From assembly GCA_017745135.1 (NCBI GenBank), contig JAGIAB010000104.1, forward strand, positions 1 to 9,056: DNA of 9,056 bases. The letters run 5' to 3'. The notes below the pieces were generated by a model. The model was given only the letters and a program-made list of their open reading frames with translations. It did not search any database and was not told where the DNA came from. Below, piece by piece: positions 1 through 4,713 of this stretch. Origin of the DNA: Flavisolibacter sp. (lineage in GTDB: Bacteria; Bacteroidota; Bacteroidia; Chitinophagales; Chitinophagaceae). Position 1 is the stretch's first letter. Each line of letters starts with the position of its first letter. Made by a program: the position numbers and the translations under genes.

Positions 1-1
1 G

Positions 2-616
2 GTTGAGGCAACAAAAGAAGAACGAGAACTAATGGCAAGAGCACCTTATAACGAAGAAGAGTATAAAAAAGATTTAGGTGTGAAGGAACTTTGGGGCGAA
101 AAAGGTTTTACAACCAATGAAAGAACCGGCATTCGTCCAACGCTTGAACTAAATGGAATTTGGGGCGGTTATACCGGCGAGGGAGCAAAAACCGTTTTAC
201 CTTCCAAAGCCACCGCAAAAATTTCTGCACGGTTGGTACCGAATCAAAATTCAAGAAAGATCACTGATTTATTGTTGGAGCATTTTAAAAAGATTGCTCC
301 TCCTTCTGTTACCGTTCATGCTTTTGAACATCATGGCGGGGAAGCATACATGACACCAATCGACAGTAAAGGCTACCAGGCTGCGGCAAAGGCTGTTCAA
401 ACCACGTTTGGCAAAACACCAATACCTGTTCGGGGCGGCGGAAGTATTCCTATCTGTTCCATTTTAGAAAAAGAATTGGGAATTAAGATTGTGTTCATGG
501 GCTTTGGTTTGGATAATGACAACCTGCATTCACCCAATGAAAAATTTAACCTGGAGAATTATTATAAGGGAATAGAAACCATTCCTTATTTCCATAAATT
601 TTTTGCGCAGCAATAA
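2..616 (+). CDS. M20 family metallodipeptidase, C-terminal part (5' end outside window)
   Basis: The reading frame is open from the left edge, so the real start lies outside; the first ATG at 32 is internal. About 204 residues remain, roughly the last 40-45% of a typical 450-aa M20 peptidase. These are zinc enzymes that hydrolyse dipeptides or short peptides. The visible part starts near the dimerisation (lid) domain: GGYTGEGAKTVLP and SARLVPNQ closely match cytosolic non-specific dipeptidase/carboxypeptidase (CNDP-like) members. The returning catalytic domain carries a glycine-rich RGGGSIP segment and GLDNDNLHSPNE, whose His (codon 527-529) is the expected C-terminal zinc ligand. The N-terminal metal ligands cannot be seen. 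The gene ends in TAA and is followed within 20 nt by a hairpin with a T-tract. No signal peptide can be judged. Family assignment is confident; the exact substrate is not. Confidence 0.93.
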   Translation, partial: VEATKEERELMARAPYNEEEYKKDLGVKELWGEKGFTTNERTGIRPTLELNGIWGGYTGEGAKTVLPSKATAKISARLVPNQNSRKITDLLLEHFKKIAPPSVTVHAFEHHGGEAYMTPIDSKGYQAAAKAVQTTFGKTPIPVRGGGSIPICSILEKELGIKIVFMGFGLDNDNLHSPNEKFNLENYYKGIETIPYFHKFFAQQ

Positions 617-635
617 ACAGATTTAATTCAGAAGT

Positions 636-667
636 AAAAGTCAAATGTTGAAAAACTTTTGACTTTT
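636..667. terminator. Bidirectional intrinsic terminator between convergent genes
   Basis: AAAAGTCAAA (636-645) and TTTGACTTTT (658-667) form a perfect 10-bp stem around a 12-nt loop. The A and T flanks give a T-tract on either strand. It lies between the dipeptidase stop (616) and the stop of the minus-strand secreted protein (668), so it can end both convergent transcripts. The stem is AT-rich and therefore of modest stability. Confidence 0.7.
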
Positions 668-1063
668 TTATTTGGTTTGACTGTCTAAACTGTTATCGGG
701 AATCTTCAATTCAAAAGACTGTTGCCTTGGCAAAGCAGGATTAGGAATAGAATGGAATTGCGGCACATAAGGAACAGTGGTGGCACCCCATGCGTTCGGT
801 ATTTTTGCAAGGCCGCTTGTGTCAGGAACAATGCAAGGCATCTTGTCCTGCGGAAGAAGCACAACATTACCGTGTTTATTTGCAAGCAAATTATGTGGAG
901 CTTTTTTTCTTTGTAAATAATCTTGCTGTTTATGCAAAATATCTGAGTTGTTTCCTTTAAAGTTTTTCAGAGTATCCTGTAATTGCGGATTTTTATTGTC
1001 GGGCAATTGAGCAAATACGCAGAAGGATAGAACACAAAAAGCAGATAGCATCAGCAGTTTCAT
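668..1063 (-). CDS. Small secreted protein of unknown function
   Basis: I do not recognise this 131-aa protein. Residues 1-18 (MKLLMLSAFCVLSFCVFA) are a clear Sec signal peptide, with likely cleavage at FA|Q as is common in Bacteroidota. The cysteines in it are not in a convincing lipobox, so a periplasmic or exported soluble protein is more likely than a lipoprotein. The mature part of about 113 residues is polar, proline-rich and low in predicted helix after residue 55. It contains MPCIVPDTSGLAKIPNAW at about 75-92, a phrase I associate from memory with other short Bacteroidota proteins; this is unverified. The single mature Cys sits in that phrase. The start is ATG at 1061-1063, preceded by an AGAAAG-like purine stretch. 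The gene is divergent from the S4 gene, with 41 bp between starts, and convergent with the dipeptidase. Confidence 0.72.
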   Translation of the reverse strand: MKLLMLSAFCVLSFCVFAQLPDNKNPQLQDTLKNFKGNNSDILHKQQDYLQRKKAPHNLLANKHGNVVLLPQDKMPCIVPDTSGLAKIPNAWGATTVPYVPQFHSIPNPALPRQQSFELKIPDNSLDSQTK

Positions 1064-1091
1064 GGCATAATCTTTCTTCTAAAATAAAAAA

Positions 1092-1099
1092 TAATTTTG
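1092..1099 (+). promoter_or_regulatory. Bacteroidota -7 element (TAATTTTG) before the S4-domain gene
   Basis: TAATTTTG matches the Bacteroidota primary-sigma -7 consensus TAnnTTTG exactly. It ends six bases before the A of the ATG at 1105, so transcription would begin at or very near the start codon. No convincing TTG -33 element is seen at 17-23 bp upstream. The call rests on the -7 match and its position in a 41-bp divergent intergenic region. Confidence 0.5.
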
Positions 1100-1104
1100 A
1101 CCCA

Positions 1105-1497
1105 ATGGCAGAAAAGGATAAACTGAGAATTGATAAATACCTGTGGTCAATACGCTTGTTTAAAACAAGGACAATGGCAGCCGCCGCATGCGACACGGGC
1201 AAGGTTCGACAAAACGGAACCCTCGTAAAAGCTTCCAAAAATGTGTCCATTGGCGATGAGTACGAAGTGAAAACAGAAGCAAAGAAATGGATCATAAAAG
1301 TTACAGGCTTACTTCATAACCGCGTAGCTTATTCAGAAGCGATCAAATACTACCTCGATCTTACTCCGCAGGAAGACGTGGAAAAAATGCAATTCCAGGC
1401 GGCTTCTTTCCATACCGGCAAACGCAAAAGCAAAATTGGAAGGCCTACTAAAAAACAGAGAAGAGAGCTGGATGATTTTTTTGGAGAAGAAGAGTGA
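1105..1497 (+). CDS. hslR: Hsp15-like S4-domain RNA-binding protein
   Basis: This 130-aa protein has an N-terminal S4 RNA-binding domain at about residues 8-65. The opening LRIDKYLWSIRLFKTRT is the classic Hsp15/S4 start, followed by AAAACDTGKVRQNG and SIGDEYEVK. The C-terminal tail is strongly basic (KRKSKIGRPTKKQRRELDDF, 106-125) and then acidic, as in the Hsp15 family. E. coli Hsp15 (HslR) binds free 50S subunits that still carry nascent chain-tRNA and helps recycle stalled subunits. A similar cytoplasmic, ribosome-associated role is expected, but this rests on family membership. The start is ATG 1105, directly after a -7 promoter motif, so the message may be nearly leaderless. The stop TGA (1495-1497) directly abuts the stop of the convergent receiver gene. 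The gene symbol is by family similarity only. Confidence 0.9.
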   Translation: MAEKDKLRIDKYLWSIRLFKTRTMAAAACDTGKVRQNGTLVKASKNVSIGDEYEVKTEAKKWIIKVTGLLHNRVAYSEAIKYYLDLTPQEDVEKMQFQAASFHTGKRKSKIGRPTKKQRRELDDFFGEEE

Positions 1498-1525
1498 TCA
1501 GGATAAATGTCTCCTGATGTTTCTT
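1497..1525 (+). terminator. Possible intrinsic terminator of the S4 gene, inside the convergent receiver gene
   Basis: ATCAGGA (1497-1503) and TCCTGAT (1512-1518) form a 7-bp stem with an 8-nt loop, followed on the plus strand by the T-rich run GTTTCTTTT. The hairpin begins at the last base of the S4 stop codon. It lies entirely within the last codons of the receiver gene on the other strand, so its arms are also protein-coding. The stem is short and the T-tract interrupted, so the call is tentative. Confidence 0.4.
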
Positions 1526-1932
1526 TTGATTTCATCGCTGCAATGGTCAATAAAAAGTTCGGTGATCATTTCCATTTGCGAAACATCCAAAGGCTTGGTT
1601 ACAAAACCCGCATCGTATTTTTTGGCAAATTCCTGGTCCAGCGTTGAAGAGGAAGTGCTGAATAAAACCACTGGCACCGTTGATAAATGCGGTAATTCTT
1701 TGATCTTTTTCAATACATCCCTCCCATTTAAGATGGACATGTTTATATCCAATATAATAAGACAGGGCGTAGGCGTTTGTATATTCAGAGATTGCAAATA
1801 AGATAAAGCCTGTACACCATCTTTTGCCGTTACTACTTCTACATTATTGGTAAATCGTGCAAAGGCGTCCTGAACCAGTTCCAGGTCGTCGGTATCGTCA
1901 TCAGCGTAAAAAATTATGTTTTTGAGTGTCAC
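1498..1932 (-). CDS. Receiver-only (CheY/Rcp1-like) response regulator 1
   Basis: This is a stand-alone REC domain of 144 aa with no output domain. The acidic pocket is D11-D13 (YADDDTDD), the phospho-acceptor is D62 in CLIILDINM, the switch Thr is T93 in LFSTSS, and the conserved Lys is K113 in VTKP. The PCLIILDIN core and the VVLFSTS strand fit the Rcp1-like branch of single-domain receivers, which act by protein contact or as phosphorelay intermediates rather than by binding DNA. After the phospho-Asp the usual MPxxDG turn reads MSILNG. A basic C-terminal tail (KRNIRRHLS) extends past the domain. The start appears to be GTG (1930-1932): the frame upstream contains no ATG before a stop. The 81-aa gene lies 40 nt upstream on the same strand, so the two are probably cotranscribed. 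Its stop abuts the S4 stop with no gap. Confidence 0.9.
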   Translation of the reverse strand: MTLKNIIFYADDDTDDLELVQDAFARFTNNVEVVTAKDGVQALSYLQSLNIQTPTPCLIILDINMSILNGRDVLKKIKELPHLSTVPVVLFSTSSSTLDQEFAKKYDAGFVTKPLDVSQMEMITELFIDHCSDEIKRNIRRHLS

Positions 1933-1972
1933 GGCGTTAACATAGAGGCCTACAAATTTATTGTAAAGCCCG

Positions 1973-2218
1973 TCATGTCACCAAATATTCTATTGGTATT
2001 TGTTCAAGATAGGGATCGAGTACAGAAGTGGATTCTGAATAAACTATGTTTTGAATTACTCTTCGGTAACTGGCGTAAGTTATTTCGACATAAAAACTGG
2101 CTAATTGATACAAGAGTGTAGTCTTATCCGCCTTCTTCTTCCCAATATATATTCCTTCCTGGTAAAGAATTGCAATCTGGTCGTCCTGTGAAAGCAATTG
2201 AAATTCGTACATCCTCAT
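1973..2218 (-). CDS. 81-aa uncharacterised protein upstream of receiver 1
   Basis: I cannot assign a function. The 81-aa product has no signal peptide and no membrane segment. It opens MYEFQLLSQDDQIAILYQEGIYIGKKK, continues into an aromatic-rich stretch with an LLYQLASFYVEITY segment (35-48) that looks like a beta-strand pair, and ends STSVLDPYLEQIPIEYLV. From memory, similar small proteins with MYEF...LYxxxxYIGKRK and LDPYLEQI motifs are common in Bacteroidota as unnamed proteins; this is not verified here. A strong Shine-Dalgarno site selects ATG 2216-2218 over the second in-frame ATG two codons later. It precedes receiver 1 by 40 nt on the same strand, which suggests a shared transcript and possibly a shared function. 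The intact frame, strong RBS and sensible codons support a real gene. Confidence 0.78.
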   Translation of the reverse strand: MRMYEFQLLSQDDQIAILYQEGIYIGKKKADKTTLLYQLASFYVEITYASYRRVIQNIVYSESTSVLDPYLEQIPIEYLVT

Positions 2219-2222
2219 AATA

Positions 2223-2230
2223 CCACCTCC
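2223..2230 (-). promoter_or_regulatory. Strong Shine-Dalgarno site of the 81-aa gene
   Basis: On the minus strand the sequence reads GGAGGTGG, four bases before ATG 2216-2218; its GGAGG core is seven bases away. The second ATG (2210-2212) would have a 13-base spacing from that core, so the first ATG is preferred. This is unusual here because most genes in the window lack a recognisable Shine-Dalgarno site. Confidence 0.75.
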
Positions 2231-2242
2231 GCTATTGTAACC

Positions 2243-2255
2243 ACAAATTTTGTGC
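2243..2255. repeat. Short inverted repeat in the divergent receiver intergenic region
   Basis: CACAAA-T-TTTGTG is a 6-bp inverted repeat with a single central base, 25 bp upstream of the 81-aa gene start. It could be an operator for a dimeric regulator or chance in AT-rich DNA. No second copy was noticed in this intergenic region. Confidence 0.3.
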
Positions 2256-2411
2256 AGTGATAACTAAAAAAGAGGCTTTCAGAAAAAAACATACCTGGTT
2301 GTCTTATTTTATTCAGTCGTGTTATTAAAAAAACTGTCAGTTGATAATTCAATTTCACCGCCAGTATTTACCAACTTATCTAATGCAGCCTGTTCAACGC
2401 TACAAGATGTC

Positions 2412-2419
2412 TATCTTTA
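2412..2419 (+). promoter_or_regulatory. Possible -7 element for receiver 2
   Basis: TATCTTTA differs from TAnnTTTG only at the last base. It lies 45 bp before the ATG of receiver 2 within the 246-bp divergent intergenic region. No good TTG -33 box is seen, so this is a weak call. Confidence 0.3.
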
Positions 2420-2464
2420 ATAAGATGCCGATAGTGGCTTCTAGTGGATGCTGAAAATTAACCT

Positions 2465-2860
2465 ATGCTAAAGCACAAAATTCTTTGGGCCGACGATGAT
2501 TACGAAGACCTGCAGATGATGCGGGAAGTCCTCGAAAGAAAGAAGAGGAATTTTGAAATCGTAGAGGTCCATAATGGTAAAGAAGCTCTTGAATATCTTA
2601 AAGAAGCACAGGAAAAATCAGATCTTCCCTGCCTGATTATTCTTGATATTAACATGCCCGTTTTGGACGGAAAGGAAACGCTCTCAATTATAAAAAATAC
2701 CGAAGAGTACAAGGAAATTCCTGTCGTGGTTTTCACCACATCGGAAAGCGAACTCGACAAACTCTATTGTAAAAAATTCGATACGGAAATGGTTACAAAG
2801 CCTCCCACATTTAGCACTTTAGGTGCAGCTTTGGACAGGATATTAATGGAATGCAGGTAA
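2465..2860 (+). CDS. Receiver-only (CheY/Rcp1-like) response regulator 2
   Basis: This is a single REC domain of 131 aa. Visible residues are the acidic pocket D10-D12 (WADDDYED), phospho-acceptor D61 in CLIILDINMPVLDG, switch Thr T92 in VVFTTSE, and Lys K112 in VTKPP. It is clearly related to receiver 1 (shared PCLIILDINM, similar VVxFxTS strand and VTKP), but its post-Asp turn is canonical MPVLDG and it lacks the basic tail. As a receiver with no output domain it should act through a protein partner or as a phosphate shuttle. ATG 2465 places the first beta strand three residues in, the normal position. No Shine-Dalgarno site is visible. It is divergent from the 81-aa/receiver 1 pair, and its stop TAA abuts the stop of the convergent 74-aa gene at a 14-bp palindrome. 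Confidence 0.93.
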   Translation: MLKHKILWADDDYEDLQMMREVLERKKRNFEIVEVHNGKEALEYLKEAQEKSDLPCLIILDINMPVLDGKETLSIIKNTEEYKEIPVVVFTTSESELDKLYCKKFDTEMVTKPPTFSTLGAALDRILMECR

Positions 2861-2880
2861 TTACCTGGCAATCCTTTTTT
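2852..2880 (+). terminator. Palindrome plus T6 at the receiver 2/74-aa gene junction
   Basis: CAGGTAATTACCTG (2854-2867) is a perfect 14-bp palindrome containing both convergent stop codons. As RNA it folds to a 5-bp stem with an AATT loop, extendable to TGC/GCA with one bulged G, and is followed by ATCC and T6 (2875-2880). It may terminate receiver 2 transcripts inside the 3' end of the opposite gene. The weak stem and the gap before the T-tract limit confidence. Confidence 0.4.
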
Positions 2881-3085
2881 CACTCCTGTCAGTTGACTCT
2901 GCAGGATTAGAAGAAGTATTGATCTTTTTATGAAGTGCAATTGCCAACTCGGTCACCTTCAATCTTTGCTCTTTTAATTCTTCCCAGGAAGTCCCGCTTA
3001 AAAGAGAAGCTTTGAGTTTGGCAGATTCTTTTTCATAGGTCTCTCTTAACTCATCGACGCCAAATTCATTCCAATTCATTTGCAT
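2861..3085 (-). CDS. 74-aa uncharacterised helical protein
   Basis: I do not recognise a named family. The product is soluble, highly charged and predicted mostly helical: MNWNEFGVDELRETYEKESAKLKASLL (from residue 3), a SGTSWEELKEQR turn and helix, then KVTELAIALHKKIN. A polar, serine- and charge-rich tail follows. Heptad-like leucine and alanine spacing suggests two amphipathic helices that could pack against each other or a partner. There is no signal peptide, membrane segment or Cys. The start is ATG 3083-3085, with an AAGGT stretch four bases upstream; a second ATG two codons later is possible. This start context (GGTATTATG...ATG) is the same as in the 81-aa gene. Its stop lies directly against receiver 2's stop with no intervening base. 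It is more likely a real gene than a shadow because receiver 2 ends exactly where it ends. Confidence 0.68.
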   Translation of the reverse strand: MQMNWNEFGVDELRETYEKESAKLKASLLSGTSWEELKEQRLKVTELAIALHKKINTSSNPAESTDRSEKRIAR

Positions 3086-3233
3086 AATACCTTACTTTAC
3101 AACTAAACTTTACCACAAAGACCATTCCTCTGCCATGAAAAAAAATAATATGTGAGTAAGAATTTTGAATTTTTTGTAAAAAGAAAGCTGAGCCTGCAAC
3201 GGAACCACCTTGTTTGCCGTATTCAGAAGAAAT

Positions 3234-3593
3234 ATGAAAGTAGCAGCACCTATCCTTTTTCTACTTTTTGTTTTTGGATGTAAGAAATCTGATGTGACAC
3301 CTCCCGAAATTGTTGTGATATCTCCCCAACAGAGCCAGGTATTTTCTTCCGGCCAAACCGTCACCATTAAAGCCACTATAACCGATAATGTGGGACTGCA
3401 TATGGTACATGTAATTGCAGTAGATAATACCGGCGGACATTGGGCGCATTCAGAAGATCATGTAGATGGAAGAAATTTCCAGGTAAATAAAACCTTTGTA
3501 ACCAATCCTGGTAAAACATACACTATAACCATAGAAGCCACAGATCACGACGATAATACTGCCTCAAAGGAGATAATTGTTTCCAGCAATTAG
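3234..3593 (+). CDS. Small Ig-like lipoprotein
   Basis: I choose ATG 3234 (119 aa) over the upstream ATG 3210. From 3234 the protein begins with a compact lipoprotein signal, MKVAAPILFLLFVFGCKK, with Cys16 as the lipidated residue, and AGAAGAAAT gives a purine-rich RBS. The remainder is one beta-sandwich domain. It opens TPPEIVVISPQQSQVFSSGQ, continues with VTIKATITDNVGLHMVHV, and closes TYTITIEATDHDDNTASKEI. This is the pattern of bacterial Ig-like domains (Big_7/DUF4625-type) found in short Bacteroidota lipoproteins. The protein is expected to be anchored in the envelope. No enzymatic residues are evident, so a binding or structural role is inferred. It lies 72 bp upstream of trmD on the same strand, but trmD has its own promoter-like motif. 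Confidence 0.8.
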   Translation: MKVAAPILFLLFVFGCKKSDVTPPEIVVISPQQSQVFSSGQTVTIKATITDNVGLHMVHVIAVDNTGGHWAHSEDHVDGRNFQVNKTFVTNPGKTYTITIEATDHDDNTASKEIIVSSN

Positions 3594-3619
3594 GAATGAA
3601 CACTGCTTAGTTCAAAAGC

Positions 3620-3644
3620 TGCTGTACAATTCAGCGACTTTTTT
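3620..3644 (+). terminator. Weak terminator-like hairpin after the lipoprotein gene
   Basis: GCTG (3621-3624) and CAGC (3632-3635), extendable by a T-G wobble, form a short stem around a 7-nt loop and are followed by T6 (3639-3644). The short stem makes this a weak candidate, but its position just downstream of the lipoprotein stop and just before the trmD promoter motif fits. Confidence 0.35.
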
Positions 3645-3653
3645 ATTGGAGGT

Positions 3654-3661
3654 TATCTTTG
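3654..3661 (+). promoter_or_regulatory. Bacteroidota -7 element (TATCTTTG) before trmD
   Basis: TATCTTTG matches TAnnTTTG exactly and ends five bases before the trmD ATG (3666-3668). This geometry nearly equals that of the S4 gene and implies a very short or absent 5' leader. No TTG -33 box is apparent at the usual spacing. Confidence 0.5.
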
Positions 3662-3665
3662 CCGA

Positions 3666-4349
3666 ATGCGAATTGATGTGATCACCGTTTTGCCCGAATT
3701 ATTAGAAAGCCCTTTATCACATTCTATTATGAAAAGAGCCCAAAGCAAGGGCTTGCTTCAGGTACACACTCACAATCTGCGCCAGTGGGCAGTGAATGAA
3801 TATGGGCAGGTAGATGATTATCAATATGGCGGCGGCGCAGGAATGGTGATGATGTGCGAACCACTGGCAAATGCCATTGAACATTTACAGAAGGAAAGAA
3901 AATACGATGAAATCATTTATTTAACGCCGGATGGAAACACGCTCAACCAGAAGACAGCCAATCAACTCTCCTTACTGGAAAATATTTTATTGATCTGCGG
4001 GCACTACAAAGGCATTGATGAGCGCATTCGTGAACATTACATAACCAGGGAAATTTCTATCGGCGATTATGTGCTCAGCGGTGGAGAACTGGCCGCTGCT
4101 GTTTTGGTTGATGCCATAGGCAGATTACTACCGGGCGTATTAAATGATGAAACTTCTGCATTGACGGATTCATTCCAGGATAATTTATTGTCCCCACCAG
4201 TATATACTCGTCCTGCCGATTTTAAAGGATGGAAAGTGCCTGACATTTTATTAAGTGGTGATTTAAAAAAAATTGATGAGTGGCGCCATGAACAGGCCTT
4301 GCAAAGAACAGAGCAGCGACGACCTGATCTGCTGGATCGTGAATTGTGA
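3666..4349 (+). CDS. trmD: tRNA (guanine-N1-)-methyltransferase TrmD
   Basis: The 227-aa product matches TrmD along its full length. TrmD methylates G37 at N1 in tRNAs that have G at position 36, using S-adenosylmethionine, and prevents +1 frameshifting. The trefoil-knot SAM site is seen in IIYLTPDG (83-90), LLICGHYKGIDERI (108-121) and SIGDYVLSGGE (131-141). YQYGGGAGMVM (53-62) is the N-terminal signature. D168 in ALTDSF corresponds to the catalytic Asp of E. coli TrmD (D169), and SPPVYTRP (176-183) starts the C-terminal tRNA-binding domain. The usual bacterial neighbours rpsP, rimM and rplS are absent, so the gene stands alone here. The ATG start follows a -7 motif by five bases. The last two codons fall in a short AT-rich direct repeat. 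Confidence 0.97.
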   Translation: MRIDVITVLPELLESPLSHSIMKRAQSKGLLQVHTHNLRQWAVNEYGQVDDYQYGGGAGMVMMCEPLANAIEHLQKERKYDEIIYLTPDGNTLNQKTANQLSLLENILLICGHYKGIDERIREHYITREISIGDYVLSGGELAAAVLVDAIGRLLPGVLNDETSALTDSFQDNLLSPPVYTRPADFKGWKVPDILLSGDLKKIDEWRHEQALQRTEQRRPDLLDREL

Positions 4350-4365
4350 ATCGTCAATTGTGAAT
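4342..4365 (+). repeat. Two direct copies of AATTGTGAAT at the trmD 3' end
   Basis: AATTGTGAAT occurs at 4342-4351 and 4356-4365, a 14-bp period, with a partial third unit before it (CGTGAAT-like). The first copy includes the last Leu codon and the stop of trmD. It is followed at once by a palindrome GAATTTT-G-AAAATTC (4362-4376). Such GTGAATT repeats look like short intergenic repeats; no mobile element is attached. Confidence 0.6.
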
Positions 4366-4501
4366 TTTGAAAATTCTTCACAGAAAGTCTTACTGAAATT
4401 ATTTTTTCTCCTGAGAGAACAAAACACGATCCTTCGTCCTGGTACCAACTATGAAGTGAAGTGTTCTGCAAATCCTTCAAAATCTTCTAATCTGCGGTGA
4501 T

Positions 4502-4533
4502 AAAAAAAGCCCCCTGTAGAAACAGGACGCTTT
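4502..4533 (-). terminator. Distal minus-strand intrinsic terminator
   Basis: Read on the minus strand, AAAGC ... CCTGT - TTCT - ACAGG ... GCTTT folds into a stem with a 2x2 internal loop: inner arms 4522-4526 and 4513-4517, outer arms 4529-4533 and 4506-4510. It ends in seven T (4502-4508). The direction fits transcripts from the hybrid kinase side. It could act as a backup for the stronger terminator at 4604. Confidence 0.6.
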
Positions 4534-4544
4534 GATTAGGACAT

Positions 4545-4578
4545 TGCTTCCTTTCAGTTATGGCATAACCAGGAAGCA
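4545..4578. repeat. Nested hairpin with 8-bp outer and 6-bp inner stems
   Basis: TGCTTCCT (4545-4552) pairs with AGGAAGCA (4571-4578). Inside it GTTATG (4557-4562) pairs with CATAAC (4564-4569) around a single base. As RNA the inner stem must open to make a loop of at least three bases. As DNA it is a near-palindrome that could be a protein site. It lies exactly between the two terminators. Confidence 0.55.
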
Positions 4579-4603
4579 GCTATATTGAAATATTTTTTAT
4601 CTG

Positions 4604-4634
4604 AAAAAAAGTGCCCCGCTTAGAAAAGCAGGGC
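4604..4634 (-). terminator. Strong minus-strand intrinsic terminator downstream of the kinase gene
   Basis: On the minus strand GCCCTGCTT (4626-4634) pairs with AAGCGGGGC (4613-4621), a 9-bp GC-rich stem with one T-G wobble and a 4-nt loop, followed by AC and seven T (4604-4610). It is the clearest terminator in the window. It is about 205 nt past the kinase stop, which leaves a long 3' region. Confidence 0.8.
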
Positions 4635-4709
4635 TTCACCCTTAACCATACGAAACCAAGACTTTTATCTATATGTAGAATATCTTACGATCTATTACTA
4701 TCAGAAGGC
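4604..4709 (-). ncRNA. Candidate small RNA (about 105 nt) between a promoter-like pair and a terminator
   Basis: This is inference. On the minus strand TTTG (4739-4742) and TACTTTTA (4714-4721) are separated, counting from TTG, by 17 bp, the usual Bacteroidota -33/-7 arrangement with one mismatch at the last -7 base. Transcription from near 4709 to the strong terminator at 4604 would make an RNA of about 105 nt without a credible coding frame. Read-through to the second terminator would give about 208 nt. Alternatively this is only the 3' untranslated end of the kinase mRNA. I recognise no known RNA family. Confidence 0.3.
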
Positions 4710-4713
4710 ACTA

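Noticed and set aside
993..1295. Minus-strand open frame across the S4 gene
   Set aside because: It is antisense to the well-supported Hsp15-like gene, overlaps the start of the secreted protein gene and has no recognisable domain.
3210..3233. Upstream ATG for the lipoprotein gene
   Set aside because: It would put MFAVFRRN before a complete lipoprotein signal and spoil its normal length; ATG 3234 has the better purine-rich upstream sequence.
4273..4500. Plus-strand open frame overlapping the trmD 3' end and the following intergenic region
   Set aside because: It starts inside trmD in another frame, has no ribosome binding site and reads as low-complexity non-coding sequence.
4619..4648. Nine-codon minus-strand frame MVKGEALLF ending in the terminator loop
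   Set aside because: It is too short, has no ribosome binding site, and its stop falls in the hairpin loop by chance; not a leader peptide because no gene follows.
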